Shown here in pieces: positions 7,705 through 17,030 of a stretch of 64,000 bases of DNA; position 1 is the first letter of the stretch, and every line of letters begins with the position of its first letter. The notes under the pieces were generated by a model. It was not told the origin of the DNA and ran no database searches. It worked only from the letters and a program-made list of their open reading frames with translations. Position numbers and translations under genes: made by a program. Source of the stretch: Shewanella sp. UCD-KL12 (GTDB lineage Bacteria; Pseudomonadota; Gammaproteobacteria; Enterobacterales; Shewanellaceae); assembly GCF_001957125.1 (NCBI RefSeq), contig NZ_MPHJ01000001.1, forward strand, positions 482,407 through 546,406, in the 5' to 3' direction.

Positions 7705-10167
7705 ATGCAACAATTTCGTTTTTCACTACTTGCTGTCGCTTGCGCATCTGCGTTTTTGCCAATGACTGTATCTGCTACTGAGCAGGTACAAACGTCAGAC
7801 ACTGTGCAAACAGAAGAGCTGAAAAACAAGGATGTAGAACGTATCACTGTCTATGGAAGACAAAACCAAGTGGTCATGAATTCAGGGTTAGCGACAAAAT
7901 CAGATATGTCGTTAATGGAAACGCCAGCAGCTGTTGTTATTGTCGATGAAGAGTTGATCAATGCTCAAGGCGTGAATAACCTGCAAGACTTAGTGCGTAA
8001 TATCAGTGGTGTGACTCAAGCGGGTAACAACTATGGTATTGGTGATAACTTAGTGATCCGTGGTTTAGGGGCAAACTATACCTATGATGGTATGTATGGC
8101 GGCGCAGGCCTTGGTAATACCTTTAACCCTACACGTTCACTGACAAATGTTGAGTCAGTAGAAGTGCTCAAAGGCCCTGCTACAGGTCTATATGGTATGG
8201 GCAGTGCGGGTGGTGTGATTAACCTTATCGAGAAAAAGCCTGAATTTGAAAGCCGACATGATATTGGTGTTGAGCTAGGCCAATGGGATACCTATGCATT
8301 AAGTGTCGATAGCACAGGCGGACTGAGTGAAAAATTAGCTTATCGTGTTGTTGCAAAAACGGCTCGCAGTGATGGCTACCGAGATATTGGCACCGATCGC
8401 GACGAAGTCTATACCTCATTAAAATATGTGTTCGATGACAGCCAAGATCTGATGTTGTCAGCGTCTTATATCAAAGATGCCATTGCCGTAGACTCCATTG
8501 GGCACCCAATACGTATCTACAACGCAGAATCTGTTGGTGGAAAAACAGCTGGCGAAGCGGGTTGGGAAGACTTAATTAACGATCCTGAGGGTAAAGGCAT
8601 TCAGCTTACCGATGAACAGCGTCAGCAGTTAGCGGATTCATTGGCTGCTAGCGATGGCCTAACGCCATACGCTTTCGGTCATAACGGCATCATTTCGCCA
8701 ATGGCAAAAGATAACGAAGGTGAGGAGCTAAGGTTTAAGCTGACTCATAATATCTTCTTTAATGAAAATCTATTTCTCAATCAGCAACTTCAGTACCGTG
8801 ATTACACTTCAGGTTTTGCTCGTCAAACTGGCGCATACAACTATGTATATTGGGACCGTCGCGGCACCATTAATGCTGATCCTCGTGCACCGTTAGTTGA
8901 AGACGGTGTGCTATATCCGTTTGCAGCACGCAGGCAGGAGTACCGTCAGGTTGCTGCAGATGAAACTTCATGGCAGTACTTTGCTGACTTGAGATACGAT
9001 TTTGAACTGGCTGGTATCGATAATGAACTGTTAGTGAATGCTAACTTTGAAGACCGTGATATTCGCTTCAAACAATACTCCATTTATGACGCCGATAAGG
9101 TGATAAAGAACAAAGCGGGTGATGTTATCTATCAGGGCCAATTGCCTTACATCTATGACATTCGTAATCCCAACTGGGCTGAAGGCAGTTTTGAAGATCA
9201 TGACCCTCTGATGACCAGTAACTACAACAAAAAAGTGAGTGCTTGGGGCGTCGGTTTACAGCATGTAGGTTACTTTGGTTACGGCTTTACCTCACGTATT
9301 GGTGTAGCGTTTAATGAGATTAAGCAAAGCTATGAGCACTTTGGTGTCGATGAGCGTTATCGCGCCAGTGCCGCTGAGCCCACTCCTGAAGCCGACACCA
9401 GTGATGACGGCATCACCTATAACTTAGGCTTGACCTATATGCCGACGGACGATCTGTCATTTTTCGTCAATCACTCTAAAGGCCGTACCGCCTACAGCAT
9501 GTTAGGCGGCGTAGAGGGGGATGGTTCAGACAGGCTCGATTCTGAATCAATCAGTGATGACTTAGGCATGCGTATTAAGGCCTTTGATGATCAGATGCTG
9601 ACCTCTTTGGTATTCTTTAAGAGTTCGCGCACCAATCTGCAATACTCAAACCCTGATTATGAAGAGGGCGTTTCAGGCCCGAATGTGGCGAAAAACTTCT
9701 ATGATGGCAAAGAGGAGACCACAGGTGTCGAGTTAGATATGAATGCTCACTTAAACGAGCAATGGATGGTTAACCTTAACGGTGTTTATCAAGATGCGCG
9801 CGATAAGAAAGATCCAAATCGTAGCAGCTATGATACCCGTCAAAAGGGCGTGCCTTATGTGACTGCCAGTGCTTGGGTCACTTATGGAGCGGACATGTTC
9901 TCACTCTCTAGCCCGATTGATATCAGCTTAGGTGCAAAATACGTTGATGATCGCAGCACGAACTCAAGTTCATTTGGTATTCCCGATGGCTATGTGCCAA
10001 GTTATACCGTGTTTGATTCAGCCATCAGCTATCAGGCGGATAACTGGAAACTACAGCTGAACTTGAATAATCTATTCAATGAGGTTTATTACAATAAGGC
10101 GATGTTCCTTGGTGGTATGCCGGGTGAAGAGCGTAATGCCAAGCTGACCTTTAACTACCAGTTGTAA
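7705..10167 (+). CDS. TonB-dependent siderophore receptor
   Basis: Outer-membrane receptor of 820 residues that should import a ferric siderophore using TonB energy. Signal peptide about 1-24 (ends TVSATEQ). A TonB-box-like ERITVYG is near 46. The plug domain is at about 65-185, with the motifs ETPAAVVIVDEELI, NLVIRGLG and ESVEVLKGPATGLYGMGSAGGVINLI. A 22-strand-type barrel fills the rest, ending LTFNYQL. The Fur box just upstream supports iron regulation. Plug sequence places it with siderophore rather than vitamin B12 receptors; the ligand cannot be read from sequence. A strong terminator follows. Confidence 0.88.
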   Translation: MQQFRFSLLAVACASAFLPMTVSATEQVQTSDTVQTEELKNKDVERITVYGRQNQVVMNSGLATKSDMSLMETPAAVVIVDEELINAQGVNNLQDLVRNISGVTQAGNNYGIGDNLVIRGLGANYTYDGMYGGAGLGNTFNPTRSLTNVESVEVLKGPATGLYGMGSAGGVINLIEKKPEFESRHDIGVELGQWDTYALSVDSTGGLSEKLAYRVVAKTARSDGYRDIGTDRDEVYTSLKYVFDDSQDLMLSASYIKDAIAVDSIGHPIRIYNAESVGGKTAGEAGWEDLINDPEGKGIQLTDEQRQQLADSLAASDGLTPYAFGHNGIISPMAKDNEGEELRFKLTHNIFFNENLFLNQQLQYRDYTSGFARQTGAYNYVYWDRRGTINADPRAPLVEDGVLYPFAARRQEYRQVAADETSWQYFADLRYDFELAGIDNELLVNANFEDRDIRFKQYSIYDADKVIKNKAGDVIYQGQLPYIYDIRNPNWAEGSFEDHDPLMTSNYNKKVSAWGVGLQHVGYFGYGFTSRIGVAFNEIKQSYEHFGVDERYRASAAEPTPEADTSDDGITYNLGLTYMPTDDLSFFVNHSKGRTAYSMLGGVEGDGSDRLDSESISDDLGMRIKAFDDQMLTSLVFFKSSRTNLQYSNPDYEEGVSGPNVAKNFYDGKEETTGVELDMNAHLNEQWMVNLNGVYQDARDKKDPNRSSYDTRQKGVPYVTASAWVTYGADMFSLSSPIDISLGAKYVDDRSTNSSSFGIPDGYVPSYTVFDSAISYQADNWKLQLNLNNLFNEVYYNKAMFLGGMPGEERNAKLTFNYQL

Positions 10168-10210
10168 GCTCAGCTACGAGTTAAGCGTAATTTTTTACGA
10201 TGGAAATTTA

Positions 10211-10238
10211 AAGCGCAGCCTAAGGGCTGCGCTTTTTG
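10211..10238 (+). terminator. Rho-independent terminator of receptor gene
   Basis: Perfect 10-bp GC-rich stem AAGCGCAGCC / GGCTGCGCTT, 4-nt loop TAAG, followed by TTTTTG. Lies 44 bp after the receptor stop. Beyond it, 10255-10370 is AT-rich with degenerate repeats of CAATTCAAAA and no gene. Confidence 0.9.
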
Positions 10239-10456
10239 TTAGTGGTATAAAGATTGATTTAATACTTCCACTTCAATTCAAAAACTATTCGTTTTAATTT
10301 AAAAGCTATCCGCTTAAAAAACTACCTTTTTCAATTCAAAAGCGAGCTACTCCAATTCAACCCATTTCTTGGTTAAATTCAGTTAGATTATTGATTTTTA
10401 TATGCTAGTTTATGTATCTAGATTGTTAACTTGGCCGTGAATAAAAGAGGAAGCCG

Positions 10457-11806
10457 ATGAACCCCACCAAATTATGCCAGTCACTTGCCCTTGTATTTAT
10501 GATATCAAGCCCGCTCGTTGGGATAGAGGCACATGCGAGCCAATCAGAGGCTAAATTCGTCCAGTCAGTTAATAAAGCCCTGCCGGAACTCGAGAAGCTC
10601 TACTTACACCTGCATCAAAACCCTGAGCTGTCTTATCAAGAGAAAGCTACGGGAGAGAGGATGGCGAAGGAGCTAAGCGCTCTTGGGTTTGAGGTGACTG
10701 ATAATTATGGCGGGTACGGCGTTGTTGGCATATTTAAAAACGGTGATGGCCCAACGGTGATGATACGTGCAGATACCGATGGATTACCGATTATTGAGCA
10801 AACAGGCAAGCCTTATGCCTCGACGGTGATCACAACCGATGGCGATAATAACACTGTGGGGATCATGCATGGCTGCGGTCATGATATTCATATGACCAGT
10901 CTTATCGGTACAGCTGCGCAGTTAGTGGAGCATAAATCACAATGGCAGGGCACCTTGATGATGGTCGCACAACCCGCTGAAGAGGTCGGCGGCGGGGCTA
11001 AAGCTATGTTAGCACAGGGCTTATTTACTGAGTTTCCAACTCCAGATCATGTGCTTGGACTACATGTGAGCGCATCTGTGCCGGCAGGTAAAGTGGCTAT
11101 TGCTCCAGGCTATGCTTTAGCGAACGTTGATTCGGTGGATATTACCGTTAAAGGCAAGGGCGGGCATGGTGCATACCCCCATACGACTATTGACCCTGTT
11201 GTGTTAGCGGCAAGGACAGTAATGGCGCTGCAGACAATACCGAGCCGTGAAATCTCGCCATTAGAGCCCAATGTTATTACGGTAGGTTCAATCCATGGCG
11301 GCTCTAAACACAACATTATCTCTAACGAGGTTAAGCTGCAATTGACCCTTCGCTCATATAATCCTGAGGTGAGAGAGCTGCAAATTGCCGCCATTAAGCG
11401 GATGACAAAAGGCATAGCCGTGAGTGCTGGAGTGCCAGAATCCTTAATGCCTGTGGTCTATGTTCATGAAGATGAGACCATACCATCAACTTACAACGAT
11501 CCAAGCTTAGCGACCTCAGTTCAATCCAGTATTGAGCGGGAAATAGGTCAGTCGAATGTCGTGAAAGCAGAGCCTGTGATGGCTGGTGAAGATTTTGGCC
11601 TGTATGGCCGCACGAGCGAAAAACGGCCTATCACCATCTTCTGGCTAGGGGCGGTTGAGCCTAAATTATATGAAGCGAGCATGGCAAAAGGAGAAACTCT
11701 GCCTTCGCTTCATTCGAGCAAATTTGCGCCTGACTATCCTCTTACGATCAGTACCGGCGTCAGGGCGATGAGTCGCAGCGCAATGGATCTGTTTAATTCT
11801 AAATAA
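10457..11806 (+). CDS. M20-family metallo-amidohydrolase, exported
   Basis: Zinc- or manganese-dependent amide hydrolase of the M20D group (hippurate/N-acyl-amino-acid/IAA-amino-acid hydrolases), 449 residues. Signal peptide about 1-27 (ends EAHAS), so it probably acts in the periplasm. Metal ligands are visible in HGCGHDIHM (Cys140, His142), QPAEEVGGG (Glu175/Glu176) and LGLHVS. A dimerisation lid domain lies at about 215-330 (KGKGGHGAYPHTTIDPV). A GAGGA ribosome site precedes the ATG. The substrate cannot be assigned. Expressed separately from its neighbours. Confidence 0.87.
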   Translation: MNPTKLCQSLALVFMISSPLVGIEAHASQSEAKFVQSVNKALPELEKLYLHLHQNPELSYQEKATGERMAKELSALGFEVTDNYGGYGVVGIFKNGDGPTVMIRADTDGLPIIEQTGKPYASTVITTDGDNNTVGIMHGCGHDIHMTSLIGTAAQLVEHKSQWQGTLMMVAQPAEEVGGGAKAMLAQGLFTEFPTPDHVLGLHVSASVPAGKVAIAPGYALANVDSVDITVKGKGGHGAYPHTTIDPVVLAARTVMALQTIPSREISPLEPNVITVGSIHGGSKHNIISNEVKLQLTLRSYNPEVRELQIAAIKRMTKGIAVSAGVPESLMPVVYVHEDETIPSTYNDPSLATSVQSSIEREIGQSNVVKAEPVMAGEDFGLYGRTSEKRPITIFWLGAVEPKLYEASMAKGETLPSLHSSKFAPDYPLTISTGVRAMSRSAMDLFNSK

Positions 11807-11873
11807 AGATGATAAAGCTCAGCTTGTTGATATCAAGCTGAGCTCATTATAGGAAAGTCCCCGTAAGCTGCTA

Positions 11874-12317
11874 TTAGCATTCGTGCTGCATTTTTGTCGC
11901 TACAGCAAAGCGGTTCCAAGCATTGATCATTATAACCTGCATGATTGCTTCCGATAACTTCTCTTCACCTAACAGTTCGACACAAACTTGATAGGTATTA
12001 TCGCTTAAGCCAGCGTGAGAAACGTGCGTCAGCTCATCGGTTAATGTAAGCAGGGCGCGCTCGGTTTCATCAAACAGTGGTGACTCTTTCCAAGCAGATA
12101 TTGCAAACAGTTTGTTTTGGGATATTCCAGCCTTTAAGGCGACTTCGGTATGCATTTGAATGCAATAAGCACACTGGTTAATCACCGAGGCTCTAATCTT
12201 AATCAGCTCTTTAAAGTGAGTGGATAGAGTGGTTTCTGCTAAGTAGTTTTCAACTGTCATCATAGCGGTTAATGCCCCAGGTTGTGTTTGGGCGATATCA
12301 AGTCGTTTAGTCATCAT
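11874..12317 (-). CDS. AhpD-like / carboxymuconolactone decarboxylase family protein
   Basis: Cytosolic 147-residue protein with the AhpD-type redox motif CAYCIQMH (Cys49, Cys52, His56). Proteins of this fold act as alkylhydroperoxidases or as cysteine-based reductases; true decarboxylases lack the Cys pair, so a peroxidase-like role is favoured. The ribosome site AAGGAAAC precedes ATG-ATG. It is divergent from a LysR gene with about 145 bp between starts, the arrangement expected for a LysR target. Confidence 0.83.
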   Translation of the reverse strand: MMTKRLDIAQTQPGALTAMMTVENYLAETTLSTHFKELIKIRASVINQCAYCIQMHTEVALKAGISQNKLFAISAWKESPLFDETERALLTLTDELTHVSHAGLSDNTYQVCVELLGEEKLSEAIMQVIMINAWNRFAVATKMQHEC

Positions 12318-12462
12318 GTTTCCTTATATACATTTAGGGTCGCTTTATTGGGATGATATTATTGTGCATAATTCGAATAAATAACTGAATATGGTTATAA
12401 ACTGAAATAGCTTTGCGTAATTCGCAAAGATGGTTCATTTTTCAATATCGAGGTGTGTGCAG

Positions 12463-13353
12463 ATGTTAGAGCTGATTAAGGTGTTTCATCAGGTGGTTGA
12501 GTCGGGGAGTTTCTCTCAGGCGGGAAAATCATTACATATGGCGCCCTCATCTATTGCACGTAATATTGACAGTCTAGAAGCTCAGTTAACAAGCACACTC
12601 TTTAAAAGAAGTACGCGGCAGCTTTCTTTGACTGAAGAGGGCAGTTACTTTTACAAGCAATCACTCAAGCTCGTCATTGATGCAGATACCTTACAGGCCG
12701 AGATGCGAGGAGCCCGTGATACGCCCCAGGGGATGCTGCGGATCTCTGTGTTTGAAAGCTTCGGAAACCTCTGTATAGCACCTATTATTCCTGAATTTTT
12801 ACAGTTATACCCAGAGGTACAAGTTGAGCTAGAGCTTGATAATAAGCTGGTGGACCTTCATAGGGATAATATCGATCTTGCTATTAGAATCGGCGTTCCA
12901 CAGGACAGTGGGTTAAAGGCGAGAAAACTGCTCACGAACCGCACCTTGTTGACCGCCTCTCCAAACTACTTAAAACAGCATAACCCAATTGTCCAGCCTA
13001 ACGATCTCCATCAACATAACTGCTTGCTCATTAGTCAGCAGAGGCAGATAAATCATTGGTTTTTTAACAGGGGGAAAACCAAGCAAAAAGTCTCAGTGAA
13101 TGGTAATTTTATCTCAAAAGGTGGCTCGCCATTAATGACCGCAGCACTCAAGGGAGGGGGCGTGTTGCTGCTATCTGAGTGGATGGTTAGACCTTACTTA
13201 GACAGTGGTGAGTTAGTCGAAGTTTTACCACAGTGGACAGTGAACCATTGGGAAGGGGGGAGCGGTGAGATTTTTGCTATCTATAAAGCAGCGCAATATC
13301 CAAAGCCCCATATTAGAGCTTTTTTAGACTTCTTAATCAGTAAGCAGAGCTAA
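12463..13353 (+). CDS. LysR-family transcriptional regulator
   Basis: 296 residues from the preferred ATG at 12463, which has a GAGGTG ribosome site; an in-frame ATG at 12430 lacks one. N-terminal winged HTH (about 1-60: FHQVVESGSFSQAGKSLHMAPSSIARNIDSLE) and a C-terminal periplasmic-binding-like effector domain (about 90-295). The fold and length are typical of the DsdA/AaeR-like subgroup that uses divergent promoters. Probably controls the adjacent AhpD-like gene; the effector is unknown. Confidence 0.88.
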   Translation: MLELIKVFHQVVESGSFSQAGKSLHMAPSSIARNIDSLEAQLTSTLFKRSTRQLSLTEEGSYFYKQSLKLVIDADTLQAEMRGARDTPQGMLRISVFESFGNLCIAPIIPEFLQLYPEVQVELELDNKLVDLHRDNIDLAIRIGVPQDSGLKARKLLTNRTLLTASPNYLKQHNPIVQPNDLHQHNCLLISQQRQINHWFFNRGKTKQKVSVNGNFISKGGSPLMTAALKGGGVLLLSEWMVRPYLDSGELVEVLPQWTVNHWEGGSGEIFAIYKAAQYPKPHIRAFLDFLISKQS

Positions 13354-13478
13354 AGGCTCAAGCTTAATAGTTACAGCTTCAGTTTGATGCTTTAGATAGT
13401 ACAGAATCGCTATCAAAATACTTTATATAAAGACTTTATCAAAGGCCATTTGGGCTATAGAAGCATAGGCGTAAAAAC

Positions 13479-13510
13479 AAAAAGGGGCTCAGATATCTGA
13501 GCCCCTTTTT
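13479..13510. terminator. Bidirectional terminator
   Basis: A perfect 32-bp palindrome, AAAAAGGGGCTCAGAT and its complement, gives a GC-rich stem with A-run before and T-run after on both strands. It sits between convergent genes (LysR, plus; TonB receptor, minus) and should terminate both. Confidence 0.92.
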
Positions 13511-13527
13511 AACGGTTTAATTATTAA

Positions 13528-16374
13528 TTAAAGTCTAACATTTGCGCCTAAGAAGAAAGCACGGCCTTGAGTGTCATAATAACCATCACCATCGTATACA
13601 TACGGGTTACGAGGTGGTGTGATATCAAACGCATTCTTCACACCGAAACGTAAAGAAACGTTCTCTGTAAAGGCATACGAACCAGTAAAGTCCCAAACTG
13701 TGTGCGACGGAATGTCGTTATAGTTGTTGTTCTCTGGCTTCCACTCATTATCAGCAACTGCTGAGTGACGGTAGTTAGATCTTGCTTCTAAGCTAAGTGC
13801 ATCGTACTTCCAACCTAAGCTAAACATCGCTTTCCAACGTGGGTCAGTGTACTCACCAACATCAACTTGTAGATCTTCAGCAAAGCCTGTTGGGTTGGTT
13901 TCCCACTGCTCAAGATAAGTTGCAATCAAGTGAATGTTAAAGTCACCGAAGTTATCAGTAGGAATAAGGTACTGAGTTTCAATATCCACACCTTTAACAT
14001 CAAATGATGCAGAGTTAACCGGTGCTTGTAGGAAGTCTACAATATCGCCAGTGCTAGCATCACGAGTAAATAGATCACAGTAAACATTATCTAGTGATAC
14101 AGAGTCATAACAGTAACGAACCGCAACATCTACGTCGATATTGTTAATCGCATCTGTGATTTCAAAAGCCCAGTAATCAACAGTTAAAGAGAAACCATCA
14201 AGGTAATCAGGCGTATAGACCATACCAATAGTATAATCATTTGAAGTTTCAGGTTTTAGATCTGGGTTACCAGCGTTAACACCTGGTGTGTTACTTTGAT
14301 ACCAACCGTCAGTTGGGTTCCAACCTTGTGGAAGACCTGCCGCTTGACAGTTCTTTTTACGGTTTCCATCAGGACCTAACTCGACATTGATCGCATCACA
14401 GACATCTTTGAAGCTTTCAAATGTTTGTCCGCCTGGATCAAATAACTCACCGATATTAGGTGCACGAACTGATTTAGACTTAGTTGCACGAAATCTTAAA
14501 TCTTCAATTGGTGACCAGTTTAGGCCAACCTTCCAAGCATCATCTTGTCCCGCTGTGCTGTAATCCATCCAGCGATAAGCAAGGTCCATACCTAGGTCAT
14601 GTGCAAGGAACATATCTGACAGTAATGGAATACTAAATTCCGCTGCAAATTCCATTACATCATACTCACCTTTCATAGGTTGTGCGTTATTACCAAAGAT
14701 AGTGCCGTCGATGAGTGCTTGATCTGGCTTAGTTTCTGATTCTTCTTTACGGTAGTCAGCACTGAATGCTGCACTGATATAGCCCGCTGGTACGTCAAAT
14801 AGTGCACCGTTAACAACTAATCCAGCTGTAGTTTGAGTCGTCTTAGCTGTTTGGCCTGCACTTGTGCTGACCCAATCAATGGCTGCTTGGCTCGCCTGAT
14901 CTTTACCGAGTAGGTTTAGAGGTACACAACCTGCTGCTTGAGCATCTGTATCACGACAAACGATGCTGCCATCATCTGCAAACACTGCATCTTTAGCCTG
15001 GTCATAACGGTCAGCCCAAATTTCACCACCCCAAACAGTGGTTTCATTCAGCTCACCACGTTGAGCATGGAATGAATATTCCCACTCATCAGTGATAGCA
15101 CCTTCAATACCAACTAAGAATCTCATTGTTTCACGATCTTGGTTATAAGTACGGTTACCAAACTCTTTATCAATACGGTATAGATTAAAGTAATCCATGC
15201 CTGTGTCAGACATTAGTGTACGCGTTTCCTCTGGGAGGAATGCGTTATCGGCTTCAATATAGTTACGAGTGTGGAATACTGGCGTACTCTCACCATTTGA
15301 CTGGTAATCAACATAAGTGATTTCAGTAAATAATGTGTGGTCTTCAGCGATTTCATAATCAGTATTTAACGTAAATACCATACGCTCGAGTGGCGTTCTT
15401 ACAAAACCGTAATCGACAGGGTCATAACCTTCACAGCTAGGTCCACAGTAGTTGCCGTTATTACCAGGTCCTTCGATTAGGCCTTCACCGTAATCAAATA
15501 CCTGCATGGCGCCATTGCTATCAAACGTATATTGACCACCGTCATTAGCGAAGAAAGTACCAGGCTCACTGATCCAAGATAGTGGCTTACGACCAATATA
15601 TGGAATACGGGCAGGTGTGCCGTCTTCAAGTGATGAGTCCCACTCAGGGTTATAGATACTATTGACAGGGTTATCTAAGAAATCTCTGTCTGTATGACGC
15701 AGCTCTGCTTGTTCTGCATAGGTAAAGTTAAAAACGGTAGATAGCTTATCATCGAGAAAAGAGCCACCGGTTGTTAGAGAGAATTGAGTTTCTTCACCAC
15801 CGCTTTGCTCTGGTTGAGTGTAAGAAAGGTCAAGCTCTACGCCATCTACTTCAGTACGTGTGATGATGTTAATTACACCAGCAATTGCATCTGAACCATA
15901 TACCGCTGATGCACCACCCGTAATAACCTCCATTCTTTCGACCATAGCGGTTGGGATAGTGTTTAGATCGACGGCAGAGTCACCGTTAGAGCCTGCAACA
16001 AAGCGTCGGCCATTCACTAACACAAGCGTACGGTCACTACCAAGGCCACGTAAACTAGTCTGGTTCAAACCACTAGCAAAAATAGTGTTGTTAGACGTTT
16101 CAGGTGAAATACCCACTGTAGATGAAGGAAGCTTGTTCAAGATATCAGCGACGTTCGTGATACCCATATTCATCATCTCTGCACCGGTGATAACCGTTAC
16201 TGGAGTTGGTGAAAGAGAACCGATTCGTTTAATTTTAGAACCTGTCACTTCGATACGTTCAATGACTGGTTCTTCTTCTGCTGCATATAGGTTGGTACTT
16301 GCTAGTAGCGCTGTACTTGTGGTTGCGAGCAACGCAACCCTTACAGCTTTTGATAAACTGCTTACTGGCATCAT
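13528..16374 (-). CDS. TonB-dependent receptor (large, oligopeptide/carbohydrate type)
   Basis: Outer-membrane receptor, about 948 residues from the ATG at 16374, which has AAAGGGA six bases upstream; the frame remains open to 16467 without a better site. Signal peptide ends near LYAAEEEP. TonB box ERIEVTGSKI. Plug features: PTPVTVITGAEM, LRGLGSDRTLVLVNGRR, IPTAMVERMEVITGGASAVYGSDAIAGVINIIT. The barrel ends FFLGANVRL. The plug type (VLVNGRR, GGASAVYGSDA) is that of nutrient TonB receptors abundant in Shewanella and Alteromonadales rather than siderophore receptors. No Fur box was seen upstream. Substrate unknown. Confidence 0.87.
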   Translation of the reverse strand: MMPVSSLSKAVRVALLATTSTALLASTNLYAAEEEPVIERIEVTGSKIKRIGSLSPTPVTVITGAEMMNMGITNVADILNKLPSSTVGISPETSNNTIFASGLNQTSLRGLGSDRTLVLVNGRRFVAGSNGDSAVDLNTIPTAMVERMEVITGGASAVYGSDAIAGVINIITRTEVDGVELDLSYTQPEQSGGEETQFSLTTGGSFLDDKLSTVFNFTYAEQAELRHTDRDFLDNPVNSIYNPEWDSSLEDGTPARIPYIGRKPLSWISEPGTFFANDGGQYTFDSNGAMQVFDYGEGLIEGPGNNGNYCGPSCEGYDPVDYGFVRTPLERMVFTLNTDYEIAEDHTLFTEITYVDYQSNGESTPVFHTRNYIEADNAFLPEETRTLMSDTGMDYFNLYRIDKEFGNRTYNQDRETMRFLVGIEGAITDEWEYSFHAQRGELNETTVWGGEIWADRYDQAKDAVFADDGSIVCRDTDAQAAGCVPLNLLGKDQASQAAIDWVSTSAGQTAKTTQTTAGLVVNGALFDVPAGYISAAFSADYRKEESETKPDQALIDGTIFGNNAQPMKGEYDVMEFAAEFSIPLLSDMFLAHDLGMDLAYRWMDYSTAGQDDAWKVGLNWSPIEDLRFRATKSKSVRAPNIGELFDPGGQTFESFKDVCDAINVELGPDGNRKKNCQAAGLPQGWNPTDGWYQSNTPGVNAGNPDLKPETSNDYTIGMVYTPDYLDGFSLTVDYWAFEITDAINNIDVDVAVRYCYDSVSLDNVYCDLFTRDASTGDIVDFLQAPVNSASFDVKGVDIETQYLIPTDNFGDFNIHLIATYLEQWETNPTGFAEDLQVDVGEYTDPRWKAMFSLGWKYDALSLEARSNYRHSAVADNEWKPENNNYNDIPSHTVWDFTGSYAFTENVSLRFGVKNAFDITPPRNPYVYDGDGYYDTQGRAFFLGANVRL

Positions 16375-17030
16375 ATTCATTCCCTTTGTTATGTATGTAC
16401 TCAATTTTCTAGTCGAATTGAGTTTTATATTTATCAAGTCAAAGCCCCACTTTGACTTAACTAGCAATTTACAGATTTGTTACATTTAGTCAAGAATGGA
16501 AACACTTGTTTGCGTTTTGACACATGTAAAAATATCTTTGCACTTCAAACTTGGTTTTTTTAAATTAAAATTCTTTTTATTTCAGTTGGTTGATTTGGCT
16601 ATGGCGCTTAATAAAGAAGAGTGGCTAGGTAAATAGTTTGACTCTAACCGGTAGTAAACTTGTGAGTCGGACCGTTTACATATTGATTTTCAGTTGAAAA
16701 AATTACTGGTTTATAAAATGCAGTTGTAATTAATTGCGTTATTTATTAGTTGCTTACGCTGTTCCCGGTATGAGGGGGAAAGATGTGAGAGATATCAGGC
16801 TGTAATTTACATTTGTTGGAAATTTGTGATCGGGAGCGGGTTTTATAAGTATGCTATTGGCTTAGAGAGGAGGGATGTTGATTCGCGAAAATCAATTTTT
16901 CGTTTGAGAGCCCGTCTTAGTCGATTCACTGTCTTAAAAGTAGGTAGGGTGACGCAAATTTTATATTTACAGGACCTTATTAATACGATTAGATGGTTAT
17001 CTATCAATCACTTTTAACTTTGGAGTATTA
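16375..17030. other. Intergenic region between receptor and TPR gene
   Basis: About 650 bp between divergent genes. It contains AT-rich stretches at 16540-16585 and 16690-16740 that may hold promoters. A 63-codon ORF at 16826-17017 has no ribosome site or recognisable domain and I do not call it. GGAG precedes the gene at 17031. Confidence 0.55.

Noticed and set aside
13479..13510. Perfect palindrome considered as an operator or mobile-element end
   Set aside because: A/T runs on both sides and its place between convergent genes explain it fully as a bidirectional terminator.
16826..17017. 63-codon ORF upstream of the TPR protein
   Set aside because: No ribosome site, no recognisable domain, and it does not encode the missing winged helix.
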